From Novosphingobium sp. (GTDB taxonomy: Bacteria > Pseudomonadota > Alphaproteobacteria > Sphingomonadales > Sphingomonadaceae), in assembly GCA_030697365.1 (NCBI GenBank), contig JAUYQH010000143.1, positions 1-32,927 on the forward strand: a stretch of 32,927 nt of DNA, given 5' to 3'. Below, piece by piece: positions 15,808-24,104 of the stretch. The first letter of the stretch is position 1. The number at the start of each line of letters is the position of its first letter. The notes beneath the pieces are model-generated. The model did not search any database and was not told the DNA's origin. It worked only from the letters and a program-made list of their open reading frames with translations. The position numbers and the translations under genes are program-made.

Positions 15808-16824
15808 TTATTTGTAGGCGATCGCAGCGCTGCTTGGTCCGGCTAGATGCAGCACCTCACTGCGCGCAAAGCCAGCTTCGAGGCACCATGATTTGAAGTC
15901 CGCGCCCGTGTAGTCGAACGCTTCCCCGAACTCGATCAGCATGTTGAGCGACATCATCAGCCCGAAGGCATTCTCGCGTCGTCCATCGTCGATGAGCTGC
16001 TCGATCACAATGAATGCCCCACCAGGTGGAAGCGCATCGAAAGCTTTGGAGACGAGCATCTTCTTGGTGTCGAGATCCCAGTCATGCAGAATCATGCCCA
16101 TGGTGATGACGTCGGCTTTGGGCAGGGGATCGCGAAAAAAATCGATGACTGCAGTGCCGACCCGATCAGACAAACCCGCAGCGGCAATTTTCTTCCCTGC
16201 TATCGGCTCGACGGCGGCCAGGTCGGCACTTGTGCAGCGCATGTGCGGATGCGCGCGTGCAACCATGATCGAAAGAATGCCCTCAGCACCGCCTACGTCG
16301 CAAAGGGTCGCATAGGGCGCGAAATCGAACTTCGCCGCGAGCGCCTGAAAATTCCCGGCCGAGATGCTGCTCATCGCAGCCATGAATTGCTCCAGCCGCT
16401 CCGGGTCAGCATAGAGCTGATCGAACATTGGCGCACCGCCATCCTTGGTTTCGTTCTGCGGTTTGCCGGTTTTCAATGCAGTGCCAAGGTCGGTCCAGAA
16501 GGGGTAGAGACGGTCGTGGCTCATCTCCAGGAAGCCGCCGACATACGTCTTGCTTGCCTTGTCCAAAAAGGCGGAAGCCTCCTCAGAGTTGCTGTAAACG
16601 GCCTGCGGACCGTCTCCCTTGCGATCCAGTATGCCCAGCGCGACCAGCGCATCGAAGAAGTCGGGATTCGCGCGCGGTGACAGACCCAGTACGGTACGAA
16701 GCCGCTCGCCGGTCATGTCGCCGTCGCCAAGGACGGTAAACAGGCCGAACTTGACCGCCGTCTGTAATGTTCGCGCTGGCCAATGACCCATACCGATCTG
16801 AATGATCCGCTCAGGTGTAAGCAC
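15808..16824 (-). CDS. SAM-dependent O-methyltransferase (acetylserotonin O-methyltransferase-like family)
   Basis: The product is 338 residues from GTG 16824, chosen for GGAGGG about 9 bases upstream; the frame continues to 17103 but the added 93 residues look non-coding. An N-terminal dimerisation/winged-helix domain (about 1-100) precedes a Rossmann methyltransferase with the SAM motif 'LCDVGGAEG' (175-182), 'DVITMGMILHDWD' (about 238-250; the His of HDWD is the usual catalytic base) and 'PPGGAFIVIEQLIDD'. It methylates a hydroxyl group of a small, probably aromatic or polyketide-like molecule. No biosynthetic cluster surrounds it. Base composition is visibly lower in GC than its neighbours, and a repeat lies on its downstream side, so recent acquisition is plausible. 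Confidence 0.88.
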   Translation of the reverse strand: MLTPERIIQIGMGHWPARTLQTAVKFGLFTVLGDGDMTGERLRTVLGLSPRANPDFFDALVALGILDRKGDGPQAVYSNSEEASAFLDKASKTYVGGFLEMSHDRLYPFWTDLGTALKTGKPQNETKDGGAPMFDQLYADPERLEQFMAAMSSISAGNFQALAAKFDFAPYATLCDVGGAEGILSIMVARAHPHMRCTSADLAAVEPIAGKKIAAAGLSDRVGTAVIDFFRDPLPKADVITMGMILHDWDLDTKKMLVSKAFDALPPGGAFIVIEQLIDDGRRENAFGLMMSLNMLIEFGEAFDYTGADFKSWCLEAGFARSEVLHLAGPSSAAIAYK

Positions 16825-17154
16825 GATCAAGCCCTCCGTGTACTCCCGCAGACTTGTACGCGGATAGCGACGACAGCCAAAGCGTTGCTTTGGAGGTTTG
16901 GCGGCGTCCGCTTTCTGGATGATCGGCAGCAGCCTCAGCTGTCCGTTGTTGCTCGAAGCCCCGGATCGCCGGCACCCGCCAGCGCCAAGCAATGACTCGA
17001 GCAGCGTTATCCTGCATTCCAGCGTGTCTGCCGCCCATCCCGGCGCGAAAACGAAACCTTTGATCTTCCGATGCGTTAATCGCTTCCCCAGGATATCGGG
17101 CACAGAATATCGGGCGGCGTGCTTTGCGTCCCCGTACTTCTAGAGGATTTGGAT
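16825..17154. other. Divergent intergenic region with hairpin and direct repeat
   Basis: No gene is supported. It holds the promoters for the methyltransferase (minus) and the Gly-rich secreted protein (plus). CCAAAGC (16877-16883) and GCTTTGG (16887-16893) form a perfect 7-bp inverted repeat around GTT. ATATCGGGC occurs twice, at 17093-17101 and 17107-17115, 14 bases apart and about 40 bases before the plus-strand start. Either could be an operator. Confidence 0.45.
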
Positions 17155-17712
17155 ATGCGCACGACACTTATCGCCCTCGCCACCGTGTTGGCGCTGGCCG
17201 CCACTCCGGCGCTTTCCCAGGGCCGAGGCGGCGGGGCTGGCGGCGGTGGCGGCATGGGCGGGGGAATGGGCGCAGGCCCGCCGATCAGCCCGCCGGGACG
17301 CAGCGACATCGGCGATCGTGGCGCTTCCAGCGCGGCCGGCGGCATTGCCGCGCAGCGTGGCGCGTTCGGTCGCGACTTCGCCGCCGACCGCCGCATGACC
17401 CCGGTCGAACGCCAAATGATGGTCCAGGAGCGGCGCTCGGTGGCGCTGCAATATGCTCAGGCTGCCCGCGCCGGACGGCCGCTTCCGCGCAACGCCGACC
17501 GCGACATCCGCACCGCGCTGAGCAGCGACATCAACGCATGGCGCGACGAGTTCAAGGTCGGCCGTGCGGAATGGCAGTCGATGCGCGACCAGTGGATCGC
17601 CGATCGTAAATCGCTGACCCCCGCCCAATGGGCGCAGCGCCGGGCTGACTGGTTCGCCACGCGCGACGCCTGGATCGCCGCCAACCGGGCGCGCGTGCAG
17701 GACCGCGACTGA
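17155..17712 (+). CDS. Secreted glycine-rich protein of unknown function
   Basis: The product is 185 residues. Start ATG 17155 has AGAGGA (17142-17147) upstream and begins a clear signal peptide (LIALATVLALAATPALSQ). A Gly-rich stretch with Met and Pro follows (about 22-45), then a charged helical region (about 70-183) rich in Arg, Ala and Trp with 'QWAQRRADWFATRDAWIAANRAR'. The composition resembles small periplasmic helical proteins. I do not recognise a family. It stands alone, and the next gene lies on the other strand. Confidence 0.65.
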   Translation: MRTTLIALATVLALAATPALSQGRGGGAGGGGGMGGGMGAGPPISPPGRSDIGDRGASSAAGGIAAQRGAFGRDFAADRRMTPVERQMMVQERRSVALQYAQAARAGRPLPRNADRDIRTALSSDINAWRDEFKVGRAEWQSMRDQWIADRKSLTPAQWAQRRADWFATRDAWIAANRARVQDRD

Positions 17713-17752
17713 GAGTGGACAAGCGGAGCGGGGCCTGCGGTCCGGCTCCGCT

Positions 17753-18184
17753 TCAATGCCGCGCGAACACCCGTCCGCTGGCCTTGTCGAACAGAACCGT
17801 GACGTAAGGCTCGGTCCTTCCGCCCTGCTCCATCCCCGGCGAGCCCAGCGGCATTCCCGGCACCGCCAGCCCGATCCCCTTGGGCCGTTCCACCAACAGC
17901 CGGCGGATATCGGCGGCGGGGACGTGGCCTTCGATGACGTAGCCGCCGATCGTCGCGGTGTGGCAGCCGCGCAGCTGTTCGGGGACGCCGAGCTGCGCCG
18001 AGCGCGCGGGCTGATCGGGGGTGTCGGTGACGCTGACGGTAAACCCCTCGCGGCGCAAGTGCTCGACCCACTCGGTGCAGCACCCGCAGTTGGGGTCCTT
18101 GATCACCGCGATCGTGGCGGCGGTCGCCTGGCCGCACGCGGCGAGGCCCAAAGTCGCAGCCAGCACCAGAAAAACACGCTTCAT
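17753..18184 (-). CDS. DUF411 metal-binding lipoprotein-like protein
   Basis: The product is 143 residues. The export signal ends with LAAC (Cys 17), a plausible lipobox. The DUF411 core has 'DPNCGCCTEWVEHL' (Cys 33, 35, 36), 'GCHTATIGGYVIEGHVPAADIRRLL' and 'GIGLAVPGMPLGSPGME'. The family has a thioredoxin-like layout and is associated with copper or other metal resistance loci; the Cys and His residues are candidate ligands. Its ATG overlaps the stop of the amidohydrolase gene (ATGA, 18181-18184), so the two are cotranslated. No copper gene is adjacent. Confidence 0.87.
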   Translation of the reverse strand: MKRVFLVLAATLGLAACGQATAATIAVIKDPNCGCCTEWVEHLRREGFTVSVTDTPDQPARSAQLGVPEQLRGCHTATIGGYVIEGHVPAADIRRLLVERPKGIGLAVPGMPLGSPGMEQGGRTEPYVTVLFDKASGRVFARH

Positions 18185-19485
18185 TCGACCACCCTCCCCC
18201 GCGCCATCACGAACTCGACCCGCTTAAGCACCGTCATATCCGCCAGCGGATCGCCGGTCACCGCGATCAGATCAGCGCTCTTGCCCTGTTCGATCGAGCC
18301 GATCTCGTTCGTCAGCCCGAGCAGATCGGCGGCGTTGGTCGTTGCGGCAACCAGCGCGCTCGTGGGCGTCATTCCGTTGGCGACCATCAGCTCGAACTCG
18401 TCGGCGTTGCGGCCGTGCTTGCTGACCCCGGCGTCGGTGCCGAAGGCGATCCGCACCCCGCGCGGGACCAATGTGCGCAGGCTCTGCCCGGTGATCTCGA
18501 TCCGCCATTTGATCTTTTCGAGCACGTCGGGCGCATAGGCGTTGGGGTTGGCCGCCAACCGCTCCTTGTAGCCGTTCACGGTCGACAGCGTCGGCACGTA
18601 ATACGTCTTCGCCTTGGCCCACTGGTTGACCAGTTCGGAGGTGAGGATCGTGCCGTGCTCGATCGAATCCGCGCCGGCGGCGATGGCCAGCGCGATCCCG
18701 TCCGCCCCGTGGGCGTGGACCGCGACTTTCTTGCCGAACATGTGCGCGGTCTCGACGATCGCCTTGGCCTCGTCATCGAACATCTGCCGCCCCAGCCCCG
18801 CGCCGATCCGACTGTTGACCCCGCCGGTCGAGGCGAACTTGATCACGTCCGCCCCGCGCGCGATCTGGAGGCGGGTGGCGCGGCGGCAGTCTTCGGCGCC
18901 GTTGCAGGTGTTGCCCGCGCCGTCGAACATCGGGCGCAATTCGTCGCGATAGCCGAGGCTGCCGTCCATGTGGCCCGAAGTGCCCGAGATCGAGTTGCCC
19001 GCGTCGACGATCCGCGGCCCGATCGCCTTGCCCGCCGCCACCGCATCGCGCAGCGCCAGCGTCGCTCCGTCGCCATCGCCCAGGTTGCGGACGGTGGTGA
19101 AGCCGGCGCGCAGCGTCTTCAACCCGTTGACTTGCGCATTGAACGCCTGCGCCGCCGGGCTGAGGGTGATCTCTTCGAGCTGTCCGGCAATGCCCCCGGT
19201 ATCGCTGGTCAGGTGGACATGGCTGTCGATAAGTCCGGGGAGAACCGTCTTGCCGGTCAGGTCGATCACCCGCGCATCGGCGCGGTCCGGGGCCACGATA
19301 CCGTCGCGCACGGCAACGATCCGCCCGTTCTCGATCACGATCGTCGCGGGTCCCCGCACCGGCTTGCCCGGCCGGTCGATCAGGCGCCCGGCGTGGATCC
19401 AGGTTTGCGGCGGAGCGGCGGTTTGCGCCGCGAGCGGGGCGGCTAGAGCGAGCAGGACGAGACTGGCGGCGGATTTGGCGAGCAT
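18181..19485 (-). CDS. Secreted amidohydrolase (imidazolonepropionase-like metal-dependent hydrolase)
   Basis: The product is 434 residues. A signal peptide (LVLLALAAPLAAQ) is followed by a small beta domain and a TIM barrel. Metal-binding signatures are 'GLIDSHVHL' (His 89 and 91), 'VIKFASTGG' (candidate carbamylated Lys), 'VAVHAHG', 'SIEHG' and 'IAFGTDAG'. These fit the secreted branch of the amidohydrolase superfamily that cleaves Xaa-Pro-type or other peptides and amides. The specific substrate is not deducible. First gene of a coupled pair with DUF411. Confidence 0.9.
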   Translation of the reverse strand: MLAKSAASLVLLALAAPLAAQTAAPPQTWIHAGRLIDRPGKPVRGPATIVIENGRIVAVRDGIVAPDRADARVIDLTGKTVLPGLIDSHVHLTSDTGGIAGQLEEITLSPAAQAFNAQVNGLKTLRAGFTTVRNLGDGDGATLALRDAVAAGKAIGPRIVDAGNSISGTSGHMDGSLGYRDELRPMFDGAGNTCNGAEDCRRATRLQIARGADVIKFASTGGVNSRIGAGLGRQMFDDEAKAIVETAHMFGKKVAVHAHGADGIALAIAAGADSIEHGTILTSELVNQWAKAKTYYVPTLSTVNGYKERLAANPNAYAPDVLEKIKWRIEITGQSLRTLVPRGVRIAFGTDAGVSKHGRNADEFELMVANGMTPTSALVAATTNAADLLGLTNEIGSIEQGKSADLIAVTGDPLADMTVLKRVEFVMARGRVVE

Positions 19486-19546
19486 GGCGATCCCTTCGTG
19501 CGGTTGGTCCCCACACTAGGCAACGCGCGTCCGGGCGCAAGCAGGC

Positions 19547-20539
19547 TCAGTACAACGGCGCGGAATAGGCAGCGCGGGCCTGCTGGTCGAAGAACGTGAA
19601 CCGGCCCGATGTCGCGCCCACTTCGAACAGCGCGAAGCCGCCGTCGATGTGGTTCGGGCCGCCGGGGTTCTTCGCCAGGTAGGCCTTCTCCTCGACCGGC
19701 CCCAACTCGCCGCAGTCCTCGGCCGGGCACGCGCCGGGCGGCTTGTGGCGTGACAGGACCTTCGACCCCGCACCCGAGCAAACATAGTGCATCGCGCCCT
19801 GCTGGATATGAAACAGGCAGTGGTCGTGGCCGTGGACCCACGCCTTGACCCGGTTGTCGCGGAGCAGCTTGTCGAGATCGACCAGACCGCGCTTGCCGCC
19901 GTGCGGACCGACCGACCAGACCGCGTGATGCCCGAACGCGAGCTTGAGCGGAGCGGCCGAGCCGCGCACCTTGCCGCCCATTTCGTCGATCTGGCGCGCC
20001 CGCATCGCGGCGTTCACATCGGCCCCGCGCAGCGAATGCGGCAGTTCCTCCTTGCCCTTCCACGCGACGGTATCGAAGAAGAACAGGTGAAGGTCGGGCC
20101 GCCCCGGCTTCTGCAGCGCCCGGTCCCACCACCGCGCGTCCATCGTCCAGCGCCCGCCCATCGCGCCGCGATCGATCTGGGCCTGCACCGAGCCGCCATA
20201 GTCGTGGTTGCCGAGCACCGCGTACCATGGCCCCAGCGCCGGGTCGTAGACGTTCTCGAAGCAGGTGTTCCAGCGGTGCTCGGTCTTCGAAGCGACCCCC
20301 CAGTTGTAGAAGTTGTCTCCGGTGCTGACGACGAATTCGCTGCCGCGTTCGCGCGCAACTCGCGCCATGGCGGCCGCGGTCTGGCGCTGGCCTTGCAGCC
20401 CGTCGCGGCCCCAGTCGCCGACCACCAGGAAACGCCACACGCCATCCTCGGCCGCCTGCGCCCGCACCAGCCCCGGCGCGAGCAGAACCAACGGCGCCGC
20501 GGCGATCACGTCGCGGCGGGAGAAAAGATCTGCTGCCAT
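19547..20539 (-). CDS. Tat-exported purple acid phosphatase, TRAP (type 5) like
   Basis: The product is 330 residues from ATG 20539; a GTG at 20572 would add 11 residues before the twin-arginine signal and is less likely. The N-terminus carries SRRDVI and a hydrophobic stretch (R8 and R9), so Tat export is likely. Metal-site motifs of purple acid phosphatases are in order: GDWG (D42), GDNFY (D75, Y78), GNHD (N111, H112), 'GHHAVWS' (about 203-209) and 'HGHDH' (236-240). Spacing and the 'WYAVLGNHDYGGSVQAQI' stretch resemble mammalian tartrate-resistant acid phosphatase. It hydrolyses phosphomonoesters in the periplasm or outside. No Pho-box-like repeat is visible just upstream. Confidence 0.88.
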   Translation of the reverse strand: MAADLFSRRDVIAAAPLVLLAPGLVRAQAAEDGVWRFLVVGDWGRDGLQGQRQTAAAMARVARERGSEFVVSTGDNFYNWGVASKTEHRWNTCFENVYDPALGPWYAVLGNHDYGGSVQAQIDRGAMGGRWTMDARWWDRALQKPGRPDLHLFFFDTVAWKGKEELPHSLRGADVNAAMRARQIDEMGGKVRGSAAPLKLAFGHHAVWSVGPHGGKRGLVDLDKLLRDNRVKAWVHGHDHCLFHIQQGAMHYVCSGAGSKVLSRHKPPGACPAEDCGELGPVEEKAYLAKNPGGPNHIDGGFALFEVGATSGRFTFFDQQARAAYSAPLY

Positions 20540-20615
20540 GCCCGCCCCCGGATTTGCCGGAGAGTGTGTCACCGTTGCGGAGCGCTGACAATTGCCCGGC
20601 GGCGGCTCGCGCGTT

Positions 20616-20642
20616 CGCCGGACTCCCGCAGGGAGTCCGGCG
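20616..20642 (-). terminator. Perfect 12-bp hairpin after the small secreted protein gene
   Basis: CGCCGGACTCCC (20616-20627) pairs with GGGAGTCCGGCG (20631-20642) around a GCA loop. It lies about 25 bases past the stop of the minus-strand gene at 20668. No T-run follows on the minus strand, so it may stabilise the 3' end or act as a weak terminator. Confidence 0.55.
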
Positions 20643-20667
20643 CGCGGCCGGAGTTAACGGTCCGCGA

Positions 20668-21123
20668 TCAGTTCCACTGGCCGGTGCCAGTTCCGGCGCC
20701 GTTCTTGCCGTTGAAGGTGATCCCGCCGCGCTTTCCCGCGTACATGCCGCTGTGGCCAACCAGTCCGCCGACGCAGCCGGTGGCGGTGCGGTCCGTCGAG
20801 GTGAAGTTGCAACCCCAAATCGAACTGAACTTGCCCGTCGGCCCGCTCGAATCGCAGATCACATGGCTGTCGAAGATCTTGCCGTTGGGCGGCTGCGTCG
20901 TGCTGATGCAAGTGTAACTGTCGCTGGTCTTCTTGCCGTCGGCCCAGGTGACGCTGCTGCTCCCAGTCCACGAAGCGCCGGCTGCAAAACCACCATTGGG
21001 CATGGGCCCACCGACCGTGGTCGGCGCGCTGGCCGTGGACTGGAAAGTAAAGGACTGCGCCTGCGCCGGAGCGGACAGTACCAGCGCCACTGAAGCGATT
21101 ACGATTGCAGAAACATATTTCAT
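20668..21123 (-). CDS. Small secreted protein of unknown function
   Basis: The product is 151 residues from ATG 21123 (AGGGG about 9 bases upstream). It has a clear signal peptide (MKYVSAIVIASVALVLSAPAQAQ). The mature part is rich in Ser, Thr, Gly and Cys, with 'GASWTGSSSVTWADGKKT', 'YTCISTTQPPNGKIFDSHVICDS' and 'WGCNFTSTDRTATGCVGGL'. Four Cys residues could form two disulfides. It looks like a small beta-rich periplasmic domain. I do not recognise a named family. The upstream spacer with the divergent helicase gene is unusually AT-rich for this window. Confidence 0.7.
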   Translation of the reverse strand: MKYVSAIVIASVALVLSAPAQAQSFTFQSTASAPTTVGGPMPNGGFAAGASWTGSSSVTWADGKKTSDSYTCISTTQPPNGKIFDSHVICDSSGPTGKFSSIWGCNFTSTDRTATGCVGGLVGHSGMYAGKRGGITFNGKNGAGTGTGQWN

Positions 21124-21398
21124 TTTCAGGCCCCTATCGTTTTCGAAAAGGTCAATCGAACACGCGTAGCCTCTCGGTTCGGCAAAGTTGCCGTCCAACA
21201 GACACTTGAGAGAAATCGAATGCCAACTGCCCTATCGAGTCGGCGGCCCTGTTCCAAATCTTACCTTTAATCAGCCGGCAACTGAACAGAAAAAAGAAAG
21301 CAGCCAAAAGCAAGTGCTTGTTAGGTGTTTTACACATAACTCGGCTAGCCAAATCGCTTTTGTTTACTTTTCGTTCCCAGTTCCGCAGAAGGCCACCG
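21124..21398. other. AT-rich divergent promoter region
   Basis: The 275 bases between divergent genes are markedly richer in A/T (for example 21280-21370) than the surrounding DNA. No gene is supported. It presumably holds both promoters; I could not single out a convincing -35/-10 pair. Confidence 0.45.
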
Positions 21399-24104
21399 AT
21401 GACTGCCCCCCTCGCCCTCCCCGCGCTCCACGCCAGCCACGGCGGGACCTGGCTGTGCGCGGCGGGCGGGACGACGCGCGGGCTGGCGAAGGGCGAGGCG
21501 ATCGTCGTCGCGGCGGACACTCCGCTGCTGATGCTCAATGCCCCGCTGGTCGCCTCGCGGCTGGGCTACCCCGACCTGTCGGGGCTCGACCTGCTCGAGC
21601 TATTTGCGTTCATCCATCCGGCACGGTTCGTGGTCCCTACCGCCAAGGGGCTGGCGCACGCGCTGGGGTTGGACGAACCAGCGGACGACAGCGCCGTCCC
21701 CGCCTTTCTCCAGCGCGCCGCCGGGGCGTTGCTCGCCGCGTGCGGGGACTCTGCCTGGGCCGAGCGCGAGGGGGCGTGGAGCGGGCTTCAGTCGCTCGCG
21801 CGGCTGCGCTGGGCATGGGCCGGGCCGCTGGCGCAAGCGATTGCCAAACCCGAACGCGCCGAGCGATGGCTGTTCGCGCGGCTGCCCGAATGGGAGGAAG
21901 CCCCCGAACGCCCCCAGCCGGCGCAAATTTCACTGGGTAGCGAGGAGATCGAGGCCCGCCTCGCCCGGCTTCTAGGCAGCGACGCCGAGGAGCGCCCCGG
22001 CCAGCGCGATTACGCCCGCGCCGCCGCGCAGATGTTCGCCCCGCGCGGACGTGAACGGGTGCCCAACGTGCTGCTCGCGCAAGCGGGGACCGGAGTGGGC
22101 AAGACGCTCGGCTACCTTGCCCCAGCTTCGCTGTGGAGCGAGAAGGCGCAGGGCGGGGTGTGGGTTTCTACGTTCACCAAGGCGCTGCAACGCCAGCTGC
22201 GCCGCGAAAGCGCGCTCGCGTTCCCCCAAGGCGAGGCCGCCAAGCCGCGCGTGGTGGTTCGCAAGGGGCGCGAGAACTACTTGTGCCTGCTCAACCTCGA
22301 GGACGCTTTGCAAGGCGGGTTCGGGGGGCGCGCGGCGGTGCTGGCGCAACTCGTGGCGCGATGGGCCGCGTACAGCCGCGACGGTGACATGATCGGCGGC
22401 GACCTGCCCGGCTGGCTCGGCACCCTGTTCCGCCAGCGCGGGATCCGCGCGCTGACCGACCAGCGCGGCGAATGCGTCTATGCCGGGTGCCCGCACTACC
22501 GCAAATGCTTCATCGAGCGCAGCGTGCGCGCCAGCGCCGGGGCCGACCTGGTGATCGCCAACCACGCGCTGGTGATGGTCAACGCCGCGCGCTCGCGGGG
22601 CGACAGCCCCACCCGGCTGGTGTTCGACGAAGGCCACCACGTGTTCGACGCGGCGGATTCAACCTTTGCCGCCGCGCTCAGCGGGGCCGAGGCGATCGAG
22701 TTGCGCCGCTGGGTGATCGGGCCGGAAGGTGGCCGCTCGAAAGGCCGCCGCCGGGGCCTTGCCGCACGGCTCGCCGATCTCGCCAGCTATGACGAAGACG
22801 GCGCGCGCGCGATCGCCCAAGCGCGCGAGGCGGCCGACGCGCTGCCTAGCGAAGGCTGGCTCGCCCGGATCAACGAGAATGCGCCGTCAGGGCCGCTCGA
22901 AGCGCTGCTCGGCGCGGTGCGCGCGACCGTCTATGCGCGCGACGAAAGCGGCGGCAACGAGGCCGGCTACGGGCTGGAGACCGAGGCCGCACAGCTCGAA
23001 GGCGGGTTTGTCGAGATGGCGGGACAGGCGCAATCCGCACTCGAAGCCTTGCGCAGCCCACTGATCCGGCTTGGGCTGCGGCTCGAAGCATTGCTCGCCG
23101 AACCTCCCGACTGGCTCGACGCCAGCGGTCGCGCGCGGATCGAGGGTGCGCGCGGCAGCCTGGCGTGGCGTTGCGACCTTATCGCGGCGTGGACCGCGCT
23201 GCTCGCCCGGGTCGGCGGGCCGATGGACCCCGAATTTGTCGACTGGCTCGCGGTCGAACGCAGCGACGGGCGCGAATTCGACGTCGGGCTCCACCGTCGC
23301 TGGCTCGATCCGAGCAAGCCCTTCGCCAAAGTCGTGCTCGAACCCGCGCACGGGGTGATGCTGACTTCGGCAACGCTGACCGGCGGCGGCGGGTGGGAGA
23401 CCGCCATCGCCCGCAGCGGCGCGCCGCACCTCGGCGTCGATCCGCGACGAATCGAGGCGGAGAGCCCGTTCGACTACGCCACCCAGGCCGAAGTGCTGAT
23501 CGTCACCGACGTGCCCAAGGGCGACATCCCCCAACTCGCCGCCGCCTATGGCCGACTGATCGAGGCCGCGGGTGGAGGGGTGTTGGGTCTGTTCACCGCG
23601 ATCCGCCGGCTGCGCGCGGTCTATGGCCGGATCGCCGACCGCCTCGCGCGGACGGGCCTGCCGCTCTACGCCCAGCACGTCGATCCGATCGACACCGGCA
23701 CGCTGGTCGATATTTTTCGGGATGATCCGCGGGCGAGCCTGCTCGGAACCGATGCTTTGCGTGACGGGGTGGACGTGCCGGGCCATTCGCTGCGGCTGGT
23801 GATCATGGAGCAGGTGCCGTGGCCCAAGCCCTCGATCCTCCACCGCGCGCGGCGCGCGGCCGGTGGGGGCAGCGCCTACGACGACGCGCTCATCCGCGCG
23901 CGGCTGGCGCAAGCGTTCGGCCGCCTGATCCGCCGCGCCGACGACCGCGGCCACTTCGTGGTGCTTTCCGCCGCATTTCCCAGTCGCTTGCTCAGCGCCT
24001 TTCCCCCCGCCACGCCGATCCGCCGGGTGACGCTGGACGAGGCTTTACAAAGCGTGGCTGCCGGTGTTTCTCACGGGGCTTCGCAGCCGGAGCGTGCCGC
24101 TTGA
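21399..24104 (+). CDS. DinG/XPD-type ATP-dependent DNA helicase with Fe-S cluster
   Basis: The product is 901 residues from ATG 21399 (AGAAGG 21387-21392). It is a superfamily 2 helicase of the DinG/XPD type. Walker A is AQAGTGVGKT (227-236). Four candidate Fe-S cysteines are C296 (GRENYLC), C359, C364 and C370. Walker B is VFDEGHH (DEGH at 410-413, a DEAH variant) and motif VI is 'QAFGRLIRR'. It probably unwinds damaged or structured DNA 5'-3'. Alphaproteobacterial members, like this one, carry about 200 extra N-terminal residues without clear nuclease motifs. The last codons overlap the TTG start of the SixA-like gene. Confidence 0.88.
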   Translation: MTAPLALPALHASHGGTWLCAAGGTTRGLAKGEAIVVAADTPLLMLNAPLVASRLGYPDLSGLDLLELFAFIHPARFVVPTAKGLAHALGLDEPADDSAVPAFLQRAAGALLAACGDSAWAEREGAWSGLQSLARLRWAWAGPLAQAIAKPERAERWLFARLPEWEEAPERPQPAQISLGSEEIEARLARLLGSDAEERPGQRDYARAAAQMFAPRGRERVPNVLLAQAGTGVGKTLGYLAPASLWSEKAQGGVWVSTFTKALQRQLRRESALAFPQGEAAKPRVVVRKGRENYLCLLNLEDALQGGFGGRAAVLAQLVARWAAYSRDGDMIGGDLPGWLGTLFRQRGIRALTDQRGECVYAGCPHYRKCFIERSVRASAGADLVIANHALVMVNAARSRGDSPTRLVFDEGHHVFDAADSTFAAALSGAEAIELRRWVIGPEGGRSKGRRRGLAARLADLASYDEDGARAIAQAREAADALPSEGWLARINENAPSGPLEALLGAVRATVYARDESGGNEAGYGLETEAAQLEGGFVEMAGQAQSALEALRSPLIRLGLRLEALLAEPPDWLDASGRARIEGARGSLAWRCDLIAAWTALLARVGGPMDPEFVDWLAVERSDGREFDVGLHRRWLDPSKPFAKVVLEPAHGVMLTSATLTGGGGWETAIARSGAPHLGVDPRRIEAESPFDYATQAEVLIVTDVPKGDIPQLAAAYGRLIEAAGGGVLGLFTAIRRLRAVYGRIADRLARTGLPLYAQHVDPIDTGTLVDIFRDDPRASLLGTDALRDGVDVPGHSLRLVIMEQVPWPKPSILHRARRAAGGGSAYDDALIRARLAQAFGRLIRRADDRGHFVVLSAAFPSRLLSAFPPATPIRRVTLDEALQSVAAGVSHGASQPERAA

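Noticed and set aside
15241..15846. Plus-strand open frames spanning the lysS 5' end and the intergenic repeat.
   Set aside because: They begin inside lysS antisense and run through the REP-like repeat; no start signal or family content.
16825..17103. N-terminal extension of the methyltransferase by 93 codons.
   Set aside because: GTG 16824 has a good ribosome binding site and matches the usual family start; the extension looks random.
19547..20539. TRAP-type acid phosphatase as a member of the PhoB-like regulon.
   Set aside because: No GTCAC direct repeat is visible in its upstream region, so I did not link it to the regulator.
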